64,000 nucleotides of DNA from Candidatus Binatia bacterium (GTDB taxonomy: Bacteria; Desulfobacterota; Binatia; HRBIN30). Every line of letters begins with the position of its first letter. Position 1 is the stretch's first letter. The notes beneath the pieces were generated by a model that was not told the origin of the DNA, searched no databases, and saw only the letters and a list, made by a program, of their open reading frames with translations. The stretch is taken from positions 496,001 through 560,000 of the forward strand of contig BPIR01000001.1 in the NCBI GenBank assembly GCA_026004215.1. Direction: 5' to 3'. Of this stretch, positions 8,688-17,493 are shown piece after piece. The translations under genes were made by a program, and so were the position numbers.

Positions 8688-10238
8688 CTAGATCTTGCGA
8701 TCGCGGCCCTCCCAGTAAGGATCGCGAAGCTTGCGCTTGTAGAGCTTACCATTCGGATCCCGAGGCATTTGCTGAATGAAATCGATACTCCGCGGGCACT
8801 TATAACTGGCGAGCCGCTCCCGACAAAATGCAAGAAGTTCCTCCGTCACTGCCGCACTCGGCTGAACGTCTGGCGCGAGCTCGACTACGGCTTTGACTTC
8901 CTCTCCCCAGTCTTCGTTCGGAATCCCAAAGACAGCCGCGTCGGCGACTTTCGGGTGGGTGAGCAACACAGATTCGATCTCTGCTGGGTAAATGTTCGCA
9001 CCACCCGAAATGATCATGTCGATCTTGCGATCACACAAAAACAAGTAGCCATCTTCGTTCAAATAACCCACGTCTCCGACGGTAAAAAATCCCTCTCTCC
9101 GGTTCGCCTCGGTCTTTGCCTTGTCTTTGTGATACTCGAAATCCGCTTGGCCGAGCTTCATGTACACCGTTCCAGGCACTCCCGGTGGGCAGTCGCGGCC
9201 TTCGTCGTCCAGGATGCGGATTTCTGCTCCCGGCCAGGGACGGCCGACAGTACCGGGGTAGCGCAGCCATTCCTCCGGTGTCACGATCGTGCCGCCGCCC
9301 TCGCTCGCAGCGTAGTATTCGTAAATGACTGGTCCCCACCACTCGAGCATCCGGCGTTTGATGTCCACCGGGCACGGTGCAGCCGCATGGATCACGTGCC
9401 TCCAGGAGGACACATCGTACTTCGATTTCACTTGGTCCGGCAACGCCAGTAATCGGTGGAACTGAGTCGGCACCATGTGCGTTGTGGTGGCCCGGAATCG
9501 CTCGGCCACTTGCAAGCAGCCTTCCGGTGTCCACTTGTCCATCAGCACGACCGCATGGCCAAAGTGCAACGACGCCCCGGCAAACAGCAACACAGCCGTG
9601 TGATACAGTGGCGAGCCGGTGAGGTGCACGTTGTCGTTTTCCGCTTGGATGCCGAACATGGCCAGAAACCAAGCGTACATGGAGAACACTGTATCCGGAT
9701 CATACGGGGACAGCGGGCGACGCACGCCCTTCGGCTTGCCGGTCGTGCCGCTGGTGTAGTTCATCACCTGCCCCGCGCTACGGTCGTCGGGCAACGAGTC
9801 CGGCTGGCCGGCTTCCAATTCCTCGATCGCCCGGAAACCAGGAATCCGACCGCGTGCAAAGCAACGGTGGGGCGCCAATCCGGCCTCCTCCGCCGCACGG
9901 ACACACGCAGCCGCAAAGCGTTCCGAACCGACAAAGACCTTTGCCTCGGAGTCCTGCAAGATGTACGCGATCTCGGGCCCGGTCAGGTGCGTGTTGATGG
10001 GCACGAGGTACCAGCCCGCCTGGCCGGCCGCCAAATAGAGAGCGATGAAATCGGCGCTGTTCGGCAGCACCACCGCTATACAATCCCCTTTTTGCAGATC
10101 CTCCTGGCGCAAACCGTGAACGAGCCGATTCGCACGAGCCAAAAGTTCTCCGGCAGTCCAGCGGCGGCCATCGGCCTCCACGAGCGCGAGACGTTCCGGA
10201 CAACGTTGCGCGAATCGCCAAAAACCGTATTCCGACAT
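8688..10238 (-). CDS. AMP-dependent acyl-CoA synthetase/ligase
   Basis: A 516-residue member of the ANL superfamily that should activate a fatty or other carboxylic acid to its CoA thioester. Motifs are the P-loop [17 protein letters not shown], the A5-type YEYYAASEGGG, and the hinge and C-terminal region LCDRKIDMIISGGANIYP ending in DPNGKLYKRKLRDPY with the catalytic lysine. This resembles the FadD13/CaiC-type class. The ATG has a strong AGGGAGG site. It follows the acyl-CoA dehydrogenase by 34 bp on the same strand, so the pair probably forms an operon under the operator-like site at 11471. The exact acid is unknown. Confidence 0.92.
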   Translation of the reverse strand: MSEYGFWRFAQRCPERLALVEADGRRWTAGELLARANRLVHGLRQEDLQKGDCIAVVLPNSADFIALYLAAGQAGWYLVPINTHLTGPEIAYILQDSEAKVFVGSERFAAACVRAAEEAGLAPHRCFARGRIPGFRAIEELEAGQPDSLPDDRSAGQVMNYTSGTTGKPKGVRRPLSPYDPDTVFSMYAWFLAMFGIQAENDNVHLTGSPLYHTAVLLFAGASLHFGHAVVLMDKWTPEGCLQVAERFRATTTHMVPTQFHRLLALPDQVKSKYDVSSWRHVIHAAAPCPVDIKRRMLEWWGPVIYEYYAASEGGGTIVTPEEWLRYPGTVGRPWPGAEIRILDDEGRDCPPGVPGTVYMKLGQADFEYHKDKAKTEANRREGFFTVGDVGYLNEDGYLFLCDRKIDMIISGGANIYPAEIESVLLTHPKVADAAVFGIPNEDWGEEVKAVVELAPDVQPSAAVTEELLAFCRERLASYKCPRSIDFIQQMPRDPNGKLYKRKLRDPYWEGRDRKI

Positions 10239-10272
10239 GCTACCTCCCTACAATACTCCAGCGCTCCCGGCG

Positions 10273-11454
10273 TTATCCTCGTGGGAGGCCCAACAAGCGT
10301 TGCGCGATCAAATTCCTTTGAATTTCCGACGTGCCTCCCATGATGGTTTCGCTCCGCGCATAAAGATACTCGTGAACGACTCGATGCCAGGATTCCTCCC
10401 ACCCGACCGCAGCTCCTAAGCCAAGGCTGCCTAAAAGCGCCCACGCAACCTCTTGCAACCGCTGGTCTGTTTCGCTGCCCAACACTTTTTCGATCGAGCT
10501 CTCGGTGCCGGGCTGTCCGGTACGCTTGAGCCGCGTAATGCTACGGAATCCCATGAGCTCGAGTAATTTCACCTCGATCCATGTCTGAGCCAAGCGCTGC
10601 CGCGCGAGCGGATCCCGCAAGCCGCCGCGACGGCAAGCGAGCGTTAGAGCGTGGTGGAAACTTCTTTGGATCTTGCGCTGGAAGGTGAACGTCCAGACGG
10701 GCCCACGCTCGTGAGCCAAAATGCCCATGGCGATTTCCCATCCGCGGCCGGGTTCCCCCAACAGGCTGTCCCGAGGAACGCGCACGTCTTCGAAAAAAAC
10801 CTCACAAAATTCGGCTTCGCCAGTCATCTGTCGCAAGGGCCTCACGGTAATTCCAGGCGAATGCATGCTGACGAGCAACAAGCTCAACCCGCGATGTCGT
10901 GGCTGTTCTGGCTCTGTGCGGCACAGGAGAAAACACCAATCCGCGAGATCCGCGTGACTCGTCCACACTTTTTGGCCGTTGACGACGAAATGCTCGCCGT
11001 CGCGCTCTGCCCGGGTCTGCAGCGAGGCGAGGTCCGACCCGGCACCGGGTTCCGAGAAGCCTTGGCACCAGAGCTCCTCCCCGGAAAGAAGAGGGATGAT
11101 AAACCGCTTCTTTTGCGCCTCCGTCCCGTGGCGGAGAAGCGCCGTTCCGATTAGGTCCACCGCCCCACTGCTCGCAACGGGTCGCGGGGCACCGATGCGA
11201 TCGAGCTCCTCTTCAAAGAGCCAACGCTCCACTACCGTGGCTCCCCGCCCCCCCAGCTCCCTTGGCCAACTGATCGCCGCCCACCCGCCTTCGTACAGCA
11301 TGCGCTGCCAATCACGCGCAATGGCAACCCACAGTGCGTCGTCCGAACGGGTCCACATGTGATCCTTACGCCACGCCGCAGGTACATGGGTTTCCAACCA
11401 CGCGCGAGCCTCGGCCGCAAATGCCAGTTCCTCCTCCGAAAACGAGAAATCCAT
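10273..11454 (-). CDS. Acyl-CoA dehydrogenase
   Basis: A 393-residue FAD enzyme that introduces a 2,3 double bond into an acyl-CoA. It starts MDFSFSEEELAFAAEARAWL, typical of the family. The middle domain has QGFSEPGAGSDLASLQT and the C-terminal end has ETIMGGTSEIQRNLIAQRLL, the FAD/adenine and substrate motifs. The usual catalytic glutamate region of this subgroup is not obvious, so substrate class is left open; the sequence resembles the broad-range members involved in sterol side-chain or aromatic acid catabolism. It is first in a two-gene operon with the acyl-CoA synthetase. No clear ribosome-binding site is seen upstream of the ATG. Confidence 0.92.
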   Translation of the reverse strand: MDFSFSEEELAFAAEARAWLETHVPAAWRKDHMWTRSDDALWVAIARDWQRMLYEGGWAAISWPRELGGRGATVVERWLFEEELDRIGAPRPVASSGAVDLIGTALLRHGTEAQKKRFIIPLLSGEELWCQGFSEPGAGSDLASLQTRAERDGEHFVVNGQKVWTSHADLADWCFLLCRTEPEQPRHRGLSLLLVSMHSPGITVRPLRQMTGEAEFCEVFFEDVRVPRDSLLGEPGRGWEIAMGILAHERGPVWTFTFQRKIQRSFHHALTLACRRGGLRDPLARQRLAQTWIEVKLLELMGFRSITRLKRTGQPGTESSIEKVLGSETDQRLQEVAWALLGSLGLGAAVGWEESWHRVVHEYLYARSETIMGGTSEIQRNLIAQRLLGLPRG

Positions 11455-12081
11455 CAGCGGCTTTGTTTCCCAACGAACGTTTGTTTGTCAAGCGGCCGCC
11501 TGCCACGTTGCCCTTGCCCGTGAAGTCCAGATTTCTCTCCCCTCCAGCCAGACGTCGGCCGATCGAAGGTGGGATGGAATGGCGAATAGCGATTGGCCAT
11601 TTGACCACCTGGCCGGAAGCACACCCTCACCCGAGCCCTATCCCGGAAACGCAGAGGGGGCGACCACAAGGGTCACCCCTACAACGGACCAACATCGTTC
11701 GCCCCGACACCGTCCGCATCATGTTGTGCCGCCATCCACAATCCAGGCCCGCCGCGGCCGAAACCACCACCGACGACAACCGCCATCGCCGCTGACTCCG
11801 CCCGCACGGATCCGACCCCACCCAGTCCTGCGGGCCTTTGGTCACCCACGTCCCTCAGGACCGGCCATATTTGTTCGGGGTAATGCTGAACGGGCAAATG
11901 CGGTTGCCCAGCGGCCGCAGGCTGGGTGAGGGCGGAATGGCGAGTGGCGAACAGCGAGCGGTGAAGGGCGAATGGCCAATGGCGGATGGCGAGGGGCCGC
12001 TTAGCCAGAAGCGGACCCTCACCCTACTTCTCTCCAGGCTCCCCACGCGCAGCGAGGGAGCTCAAGTACCAGGGAGAGTGA
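11455..12081. repeat. Repeat-rich noncoding spacer
   Basis: A 627-bp spacer with no credible gene. It holds, at 11471-11487, an operator-like site, at 11657-11679 an imperfect hairpin (GGGGCGACC with GGTCACCCC around ACAAG), and two blocks of purine-rich quasi-repeats built on variants of GGCGAATGG: a short one at about 11575-11602 and a longer one at 11931-11996. Open frames crossing it on both strands are proline- and arginine-rich and have no ribosome-binding sites. It looks like a dispersed palindromic or low-complexity intergenic repeat, not a gene remnant I can name. Confidence 0.6.
11471..11488 (-). promoter_or_regulatory. Predicted TetR-type operator upstream of acyl-CoA dehydrogenase
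   Basis: Read on the minus strand the site is ACAAACAAACGTTCGTTG, a near-palindrome of the form AAC-n-AACGTT-n-GTT with 12 of 14 self-complementary positions. It ends about 16 bp before the acyl-CoA dehydrogenase ATG. It matches the sites at 27113, 28113 and 21302. The regulator is inferred to be the TetR protein encoded at 28148. Confidence 0.55.
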
Positions 12082-12552
12082 TCAGGCGCCGGCAATTTGT
12101 AACGCAACCGGCTCGTAATCTCGTTGCTGCGGGCTCCAGGCGTACGCCTTCACATCGACAACTTTGCCCTCTCGCACAGAGACCACCAATTGCACCGCAG
12201 CAGCGTAGTTCGGGTCATCGAGCCAACCCTCGGCGGCCGCGCGATCCTCGGCGGAAAAGTACGCATCGTGATCCGGATGCGAGTGGTAGAAGGCCAAAAT
12301 CCGGATGGCTCCGCGATAGGCGTCCTCCAGAAGTGGCGCCACTTCTTCGTAGTCCATACTGTAAGCGGTTTTCGCGGTGCGGGGGAACGCCTCGGGATCC
12401 CGCGCATGCAACTCGTTTTGGACGTTCCGGACGCGGACAACTCGAGGGGAGCCCTCACGCACCACCACCAGACCGCAGCATTCCTCTGGATATGTCTCCT
12501 CGGCGTGTGCGCGGATCGCGCGCCAAACTTGTTCCGCGAGTTCGAATGTCAT
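12082..12552 (-). CDS. JAMM/MPN (M67 family) metallopeptidase-like protein
   Basis: A 156-residue cytosolic protein with a complete JAMM zinc motif: E24 in YPEECCGLVV, then H89-S-H91, S99 and D102 (FYHSHPDHDAYFSAED). Bacterial relatives (Mov34/MPN/PAD-1, Mec+-type) release sulfur-carrier or ubiquitin-like C-termini, for example in cysteine or thiamine sulfur relay. No ThiS/MoaD-like partner is encoded nearby, so the substrate is unknown. The ATG follows AGGAGAG. It begins 15 bp after the panE-like gene ends, which suggests co-transcription. Confidence 0.88.
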   Translation of the reverse strand: MTFELAEQVWRAIRAHAEETYPEECCGLVVVREGSPRVVRVRNVQNELHARDPEAFPRTAKTAYSMDYEEVAPLLEDAYRGAIRILAFYHSHPDHDAYFSAEDRAAAEGWLDDPNYAAAVQLVVSVREGKVVDVKAYAWSPQQRDYEPVALQIAGA

Positions 12553-12567
12553 CTCTCCTATCGCCTC

Positions 12568-13518
12568 CTACGATGTCGCAGCGCGAATGAGCCGGGTCAG
12601 CAGTGCGTTCGCCGTTGTGGAAACGCCGAACCGCTCTCCGCGCCGCCAAATTTCGCCGTTGATGGCGTCAATCTCCGTCCGCTTGCCTCGCGCGAGGTCC
12701 TGCAACATGGAAGAGCGATGATTGGCAGTGGGGGGCACGAGCCGTTGGTAAAAGTGTTCCTGGTATTCGGCCGCGCTCCCCCATTGCAGTGGGACCCCCT
12801 CCGCTCGTGCAACCTCGAAAGCCTCGGCGATGATCAAATTCATCACCGCACGGGTTTCCGGGTGTGCCGCAAGCTCTCCATATGTTCTGCGCAACAAAGC
12901 TCCGAGCGGATTGAGCGCTGCGTTGTAAAAGGCTTTGCTCCAGAGCTCAGCTATGATGGAGTCACAAGGCAAAGCCGCGATACCCGCGGCAGAGATGGTC
13001 GCCACCCAATGTCTGACCGCCGTTTCCGCTTCCGGGGCACTCGGTACGAACGCACCGATCCGCACCGGCTCCGCGCACACCGTCACGTCCACTACGCCAG
13101 GCGCGCTCACAACCGCACCAAAGATTACCCGCCCGCCCAACACACGCTCTGCCGGCACGTGCTGCGCCAATGCTTCCAGGTTGCCCAAACCGTTTTGTAG
13201 CGAAATGACGTAACCTTGTGGCTTGAGCCAGCGCGGAACTAGCGGTGCGAGGGAGGCCGTGTCGTAACTTTTCACCGTCAGCAAGACGGCATCGAACGAA
13301 TGATTCCACTCACCAGGAGCTGTCGCAGTGCGAAGAGATGAACAGCGATGTCGTCCCCAGATACCGCGTATCTCTAATCCCTCCCGCTCCACCGCCTCCA
13401 TGTGCTGCGCGCGCCCGAGTAGTAAGACGTCGTGGCCAGCATTGGCCAGGAACCCGCCGAACACCGAACCGATCGCCCCGGCACCGGCTACCAGAAGCTT
13501 CGCCATGCGGGGCCGCAT
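12568..13518 (-). CDS. panE: 2-dehydropantoate 2-reductase (ketopantoate reductase) family protein
   Basis: NADPH-dependent reduction of ketopantoate to pantoate is the family's best-known role (pantothenate and CoA synthesis). The N-terminal nucleotide-binding motif is LLVAGAGAIGSVFGGFLA, and the central ISLQNGLGN and the C-terminal KAFYNAALNPLGALL with KRTEIDAINGEIWR are family hallmarks, including the catalytic lysine and the substrate-contacting Asn/Glu region. Length is 316 residues from the first ATG; a second ATG five codons in (13506) is equally possible, as neither has a strong ribosome-binding site. Many PanE paralogues act on other 2-oxoacids, so the exact substrate is inferred. 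Confidence 0.85.
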   Translation of the reverse strand: MRPRMAKLLVAGAGAIGSVFGGFLANAGHDVLLLGRAQHMEAVEREGLEIRGIWGRHRCSSLRTATAPGEWNHSFDAVLLTVKSYDTASLAPLVPRWLKPQGYVISLQNGLGNLEALAQHVPAERVLGGRVIFGAVVSAPGVVDVTVCAEPVRIGAFVPSAPEAETAVRHWVATISAAGIAALPCDSIIAELWSKAFYNAALNPLGALLRRTYGELAAHPETRAVMNLIIAEAFEVARAEGVPLQWGSAAEYQEHFYQRLVPPTANHRSSMLQDLARGKRTEIDAINGEIWRRGERFGVSTTANALLTRLIRAATS

Positions 13519-13783
13519 ATCAAACCCCGAGCCATACTGTCAGCTCCAGAACGCACCCACCACGCTTCAGGGTCGGCGCACAACCCTTTCCGACAATTGG
13601 TCAGACGCGGCATAGGAGCTGGCCGCAGGTGCGACTCGTGCCGGTCATCCAAAATCTTCCCATTGGCCGGCACTGGATTGCACCTCGAGGTCGAGTACCG
13701 CCGCTTTTTCGCGCGCCACCAAGGCTGCAAAGCCGCGGGGGCGTTGTTCGCTTGCGACCTCCTTCTCTAGAGAGCCTACCCGC

Positions 13784-15481
13784 ATGCCGAGAGCTCGAAG
13801 GCGGTCGAAAAACAAACGCGGCAAACACGAGCGCATCGCACTGTACGGCGTTGTATTTACAGTCGCTCTCCTCATTCGCTTGGCGTACGTGGACTCCGTA
13901 CGCGAGAGTCCAGGCGCGGTGATTTTGCAAACCAACCCCCTGAGGTATCACGGGTGGGCGCAGGCCATTCTCGACCGGAACGCTCCGCTGCCGCCGTTCG
14001 ACCAACCTCCCGCTTATGCATATTTTGTCGCCTTCGTGTACGCGCTGCATGGCAGCGACCCGCAGGCGGTGCGGGTGGTCCAGGCGGTGGCAGGCGCATT
14101 GCAGTGCGTGCTCCTGGCAGCACTTGCGGCGTACAATGGTATCGTGGGCGCCGCATGGGCCACGGGCTTACTCGCCGCAGCGTATGGTCCCTTCGTGTAT
14201 TTCACGGGCGAGATCTTGCCCGCCACAATCTCTCTGCTTTTGGTCACCGCGGCGGTGATCCTATCGGTCCGCCAGCGCTGGGCGCCTGCAGCGGCACTGT
14301 GGCTGCTGGCCGCTTTCTTCCGTGCGGAGTTCCTGCTTCCCGCCCTTGTTTACGCGGGGTACGTGTGGGCTCGCGGTAACCGTCGGGCTGCGCGAACCCT
14401 TGCCGGCGTAGTCACTGCAGGTTGGGTCGGGGCCTCGTTGGTTTGCAGCATGGTTGCCGGTCGCTTGGTCCCGTACACAACAGGACTGGGATTGAACCTT
14501 TGGCTCGGTAACAACCCATTCGCGGATGGGGTGAGTCCCTTTCCACCGGTGGAGTTACAGGCTGCAGTCGAGCGCGCTCGCCTCGCCGCGCGACACGACG
14601 CCGTGCGCCTCGACGGCTGGTTTTTGACAGAAGCCTTCCGGTTTTGGCGCGAGTATCCCTTGGAGGCGGCGTGGTTGAGCTGGAAAAAGTTTCGTTGGAC
14701 CTTGGTGGACCGCGAACTTCCGAACACGGCCAATGTCGAGTGGCAGGAAAGCTACAGTTGGCTGTTTTCCATTCCCTTGTTTCCCATCTCCTTTGGGGTG
14801 CTCCTCTGCCTTGCCGCCGCTGGGTTTGCGTGCCCGACGCAGGGGAGGCACAGGCCCAGCGATTCCGCGCTACTGATTTTGGCGCTCAGCACCCTGGCTT
14901 GGTGCACTGCGGTGTTTACCAACGGGCGTTTTCGGCTGCCGCTCGCTCTTCTCTTGTTGGTGCGTGGAGGCGAGGTTGTGGGTGCGGCCTTTTCTGCGCC
15001 GGCCCGCAAGCAATTCCGCTTGTGCGCCCCTCAGGTTCTACTTGCGGTTGGCCTCGCAGGGTGGCTTGCGTTCTCCAATCCTTATCAAGTGAATCGCTAT
15101 AGCATTGCGGCGTTGGACGCGAACGCTGGTGTTGCGGAAAGGCTGGCTGGCCATCCAGAGCGAGCCATCGCGCTACTCGAAAAGGCACTGGCGGCACAGA
15201 GAGACGACGATTTGGCATGGGCTCACCTCGCGTTGGCACGCGAGCAAACCGGAGATTCGACGGGAGCACTGAACGCTTACATCGACGGCTTGGCCTTCGT
15301 GCCGCGCTCAGAGGACTTGCAAAGACTCGCCCGCGAGTTTTCGAATCGCCATGGCATGGATGACGATTGGGTCGCACTGTTTACGGGTGGCGCCTCGCCC
15401 GCGGATCGGCACGCGCTGCGGATGCGCCTCATTCAGCAGCTCCAACGCCGCCAGCGAAAGGGCGACTCCCCGAATCCGTAA
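13784..15481 (+). CDS. GT39-like membrane glycosyltransferase with C-terminal TPR repeats
   Basis: A 565-residue integral membrane protein with a basic N-terminus (ARRRSKNKRGKH) and about nine hydrophobic segments. After the first segment, the loop PLRYHGWAQAIL followed by PPAYAYFVAFVYAL fits the external loop of the ArnT/PMT (GT39) class, which transfers sugars from polyprenyl phosphates; the expected acidic catalytic residue is not obvious. The last ~110 residues (ALDANAGVAERLAGHPERAI, then WAHLALAREQTGDSTGALNA) look like two or three TPR units. Such fusions occur in uncharacterised bacterial GT39-like proteins. The start ATG is preceded by AGAGAGCC. Function is a family-level inference. 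Confidence 0.7.
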   Translation: MPRARRRSKNKRGKHERIALYGVVFTVALLIRLAYVDSVRESPGAVILQTNPLRYHGWAQAILDRNAPLPPFDQPPAYAYFVAFVYALHGSDPQAVRVVQAVAGALQCVLLAALAAYNGIVGAAWATGLLAAAYGPFVYFTGEILPATISLLLVTAAVILSVRQRWAPAAALWLLAAFFRAEFLLPALVYAGYVWARGNRRAARTLAGVVTAGWVGASLVCSMVAGRLVPYTTGLGLNLWLGNNPFADGVSPFPPVELQAAVERARLAARHDAVRLDGWFLTEAFRFWREYPLEAAWLSWKKFRWTLVDRELPNTANVEWQESYSWLFSIPLFPISFGVLLCLAAAGFACPTQGRHRPSDSALLILALSTLAWCTAVFTNGRFRLPLALLLLVRGGEVVGAAFSAPARKQFRLCAPQVLLAVGLAGWLAFSNPYQVNRYSIAALDANAGVAERLAGHPERAIALLEKALAAQRDDDLAWAHLALAREQTGDSTGALNAYIDGLAFVPRSEDLQRLAREFSNRHGMDDDWVALFTGGASPADRHALRMRLIQQLQRRQRKGDSPNP

Positions 15482-15753
15482 GATTGGCCACGCGCTGTGC
15501 TGTACCCTGCGAGGCGAGTTCAATCGGCTGGCCTCGATCCGGCAGGGCAGCGGGTTCCGAGGGCAAAACGAGTGCGCACTCTCTGTCCGGAAGAAGGTCT
15601 TTCCGCGAGTCACATCCTCCTGCGTCGTTCGAAGAATAGTGGACGGCCGCTCCAAACCTCGGTGGAAAAATTGCTCTTGCCAACTCAGTGGAATGTAAGA
15701 TAGGGGGTAACCACCAGGCGTTCTTACGAGCGAAAGTCGGGAGGATGGCAACG

Positions 15754-16692
15754 GTGTGGTTCTCGAATAGCAAGCGGGTGAGCTTTCTTGTGTTTGCTGC
15801 TTTGGCCTTCGCGGGTGCCCATCGCCTTTACGCAGAGCCGTGCGATCCCAATGACCCGCGATTGCTCAAGCCGGACTTGACCGCACTTACCCCCACTCGT
15901 GCACGTGTGGCAGAGCGCCAGGGAGCTCGCCGACTGTATTTCACCACAAAGATTGCGAACATCGGGAAAGGCCCGCTCATTATCGAGGGAAAGACTGTCA
16001 GCACGCCGTTCGGGCCGGTAACCAAGGCAACACAGATCGTTCGGCGAGCCGACGGGACAACCTGTACGAAGGACGCCGGCAGTTTCGAGTTTCACAAGAG
16101 TCACAATCACTTCCACGTGAACGACTTTGCCGAGTATATCTTGCGGAAGGATGACCCGTACAATGGTCCCATCGTGGCGCGCGCCAGCAAGGTTTCTTTC
16201 TGCTTGATTGACATCGAACCCGTTCGCGGTTTTTACGATGGCACCCGGCAAGTCTTCGCAAACTGCGGGGTTCAAGAAGGGATCCAGGGCATTTCTCCAG
16301 GGTGGGCGGATGTCTACGACGACTTTTATCCGGAGCAGTTTATCGAACTCGATATCTGCCGATCCGATGGAGGCGTACCGCCAGGCCAGTACTACCTCGT
16401 CAATGTGGCTGATCCTGACGACCTACTTTTAGAGGAGAAGGACGATTACGCATCCAATGCTGGTTTTGTCAGCGTTACCGTCCCTCCCCGTACAGGCAAC
16501 TTCCCCGTCCCGACCGACCCAGCGTGCCCGCAACCACCACCGCCGACCCCGACGCCCACTGGCATTCGACCGACTCCGACATTCACTCCAACTGCTCCCC
16601 CTGTGATTAACCCGCGTCCGACACGTGCCCCGCGGCCACCTCGACCCACTCGCCCGCCCCGCCCGCCCCGCCGCCCGGGCCCGCATGGTTGA
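15754..16692 (+). CDS. Secreted lysyl oxidase family protein with proline/threonine-rich tail
   Basis: The protein has a signal peptide (KRVSFLVFAALAFAGAHRLYA) and a domain with the copper-site pattern FHKSHNHFHVNDFAEY, which matches the His-rich motif of lysyl oxidases (WxxCHxHYH in animals). Family members oxidise lysine side chains of proteins to aldehydes. The C-terminal ~65 residues are PTPTPT-, RPTRAP- and RPPRPPRR-rich and may be a wall- or surface-exposed tail. GTG at 15754 is chosen because GGGAGG at 15738-15743 is well spaced from it; an ATG at 15745 abuts that site. Downstream of the GT39-like gene with a 270-bp gap. Bacterial members are uncharacterised, so activity is inferred. 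Confidence 0.78.
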   Translation: MWFSNSKRVSFLVFAALAFAGAHRLYAEPCDPNDPRLLKPDLTALTPTRARVAERQGARRLYFTTKIANIGKGPLIIEGKTVSTPFGPVTKATQIVRRADGTTCTKDAGSFEFHKSHNHFHVNDFAEYILRKDDPYNGPIVARASKVSFCLIDIEPVRGFYDGTRQVFANCGVQEGIQGISPGWADVYDDFYPEQFIELDICRSDGGVPPGQYYLVNVADPDDLLLEEKDDYASNAGFVSVTVPPRTGNFPVPTDPACPQPPPPTPTPTGIRPTPTFTPTAPPVINPRPTRAPRPPRPTRPPRPPRRPGPHG

Positions 16693-16767
16693 GGATGGAT
16701 CTCATCTGACCTTGACAGACCCCAGTTGCTCATTGCGCGACGCCCTGTGTGTGCCTAGGCAAGAGGC

Positions 16768-17493
16768 GTGGTTGCAGTCATCCTAGCCGCGGGCAAAGGC
16801 ACCAGAATGGGAGCGTTGACCCAACGCTGCCCGAAGCCCTTGCTCGTCGTCGGGTCTCGTCCCATCTTGGAGCACATCCTCGTTGGTATCCGCGCCTCCG
16901 GGATCGAACGAGCAGTGATCGTCGTCGGCTACCTCGGAGAACAAGTAGTGGACTACTTTGATACCGGCGAGCGGCTAGGTCTCAAGCTGGATTATGTTTG
17001 GCAGACCGAACCGCGCGGCACGGCTGAGGCGTTGCTTCTCGCGCACCCCTTGGTGCGCGAACCATTCTTGCTGTCTTGGGGAGACGTTCTCGTTTCGCCC
17101 GACAACTATCTCGAGCTCCGTAAGGCTTTTTCGCGCAACCCAGCCGCCGCTTGGATCGCTGTGAATCAGGTTGCGGACCCTTGTGCTGGTGCGGCTGTAT
17201 ACCTCGACGCAGGGCGTCGAGTGCAGCGCATCGTCGAGAAACCCGCACCCGGCACCTCCACGACATACTGGAACAATGCCGGTATCGGCATCTACACACC
17301 GCTTATTTTCCACTACGCGGCAGCAATTCCCATATCGCCACGGGGCGAGCGCGAACTTCCTCAAGCGTTAGACCAGATGATTGCCGCAGGTGAGCCCGTA
17401 TATGCGATGCCGATTCGGGGGTTTTGGAGCGATCTCGGCACTCCCGAAGCCCTTGCGATCGCACGACAGCACTTCGCGGACTCGTCGGCATGA
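16768..17493 (+). CDS. Sugar nucleotidyltransferase (RmlA/ManC/MurU-like)
   Basis: A 241-residue enzyme that should transfer a nucleotidyl group from an NTP to a sugar-1-phosphate. It starts VAVILAAGKGTRMGALTQ, the GxGxRxxPLT-type signature, followed by PKPLLVVGSRPILEH and the sugar-site region NNAGIGIYTPLIF. It is short, without the left-handed beta-helix or hexapeptide tail, like MurU or GlmU N-terminal types. The start is GTG with AAGAGG upstream. Its stop codon overlaps the galactokinase ATG (ATGA), implying translational coupling; together they could make an NDP-sugar from a free sugar. Which nucleotide and sugar are used cannot be told. Confidence 0.88.
   Translation: MVAVILAAGKGTRMGALTQRCPKPLLVVGSRPILEHILVGIRASGIERAVIVVGYLGEQVVDYFDTGERLGLKLDYVWQTEPRGTAEALLLAHPLVREPFLLSWGDVLVSPDNYLELRKAFSRNPAAAWIAVNQVADPCAGAAVYLDAGRRVQRIVEKPAPGTSTTYWNNAGIGIYTPLIFHYAAAIPISPRGERELPQALDQMIAAGEPVYAMPIRGFWSDLGTPEALAIARQHFADSSA

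Noticed and set aside
11838..12590. 250-codon plus-strand frame crossing the spacer and the JAMM gene
   Set aside because: Arg/Pro-rich, runs through repeat sequence and is antisense to a gene with an intact active site.
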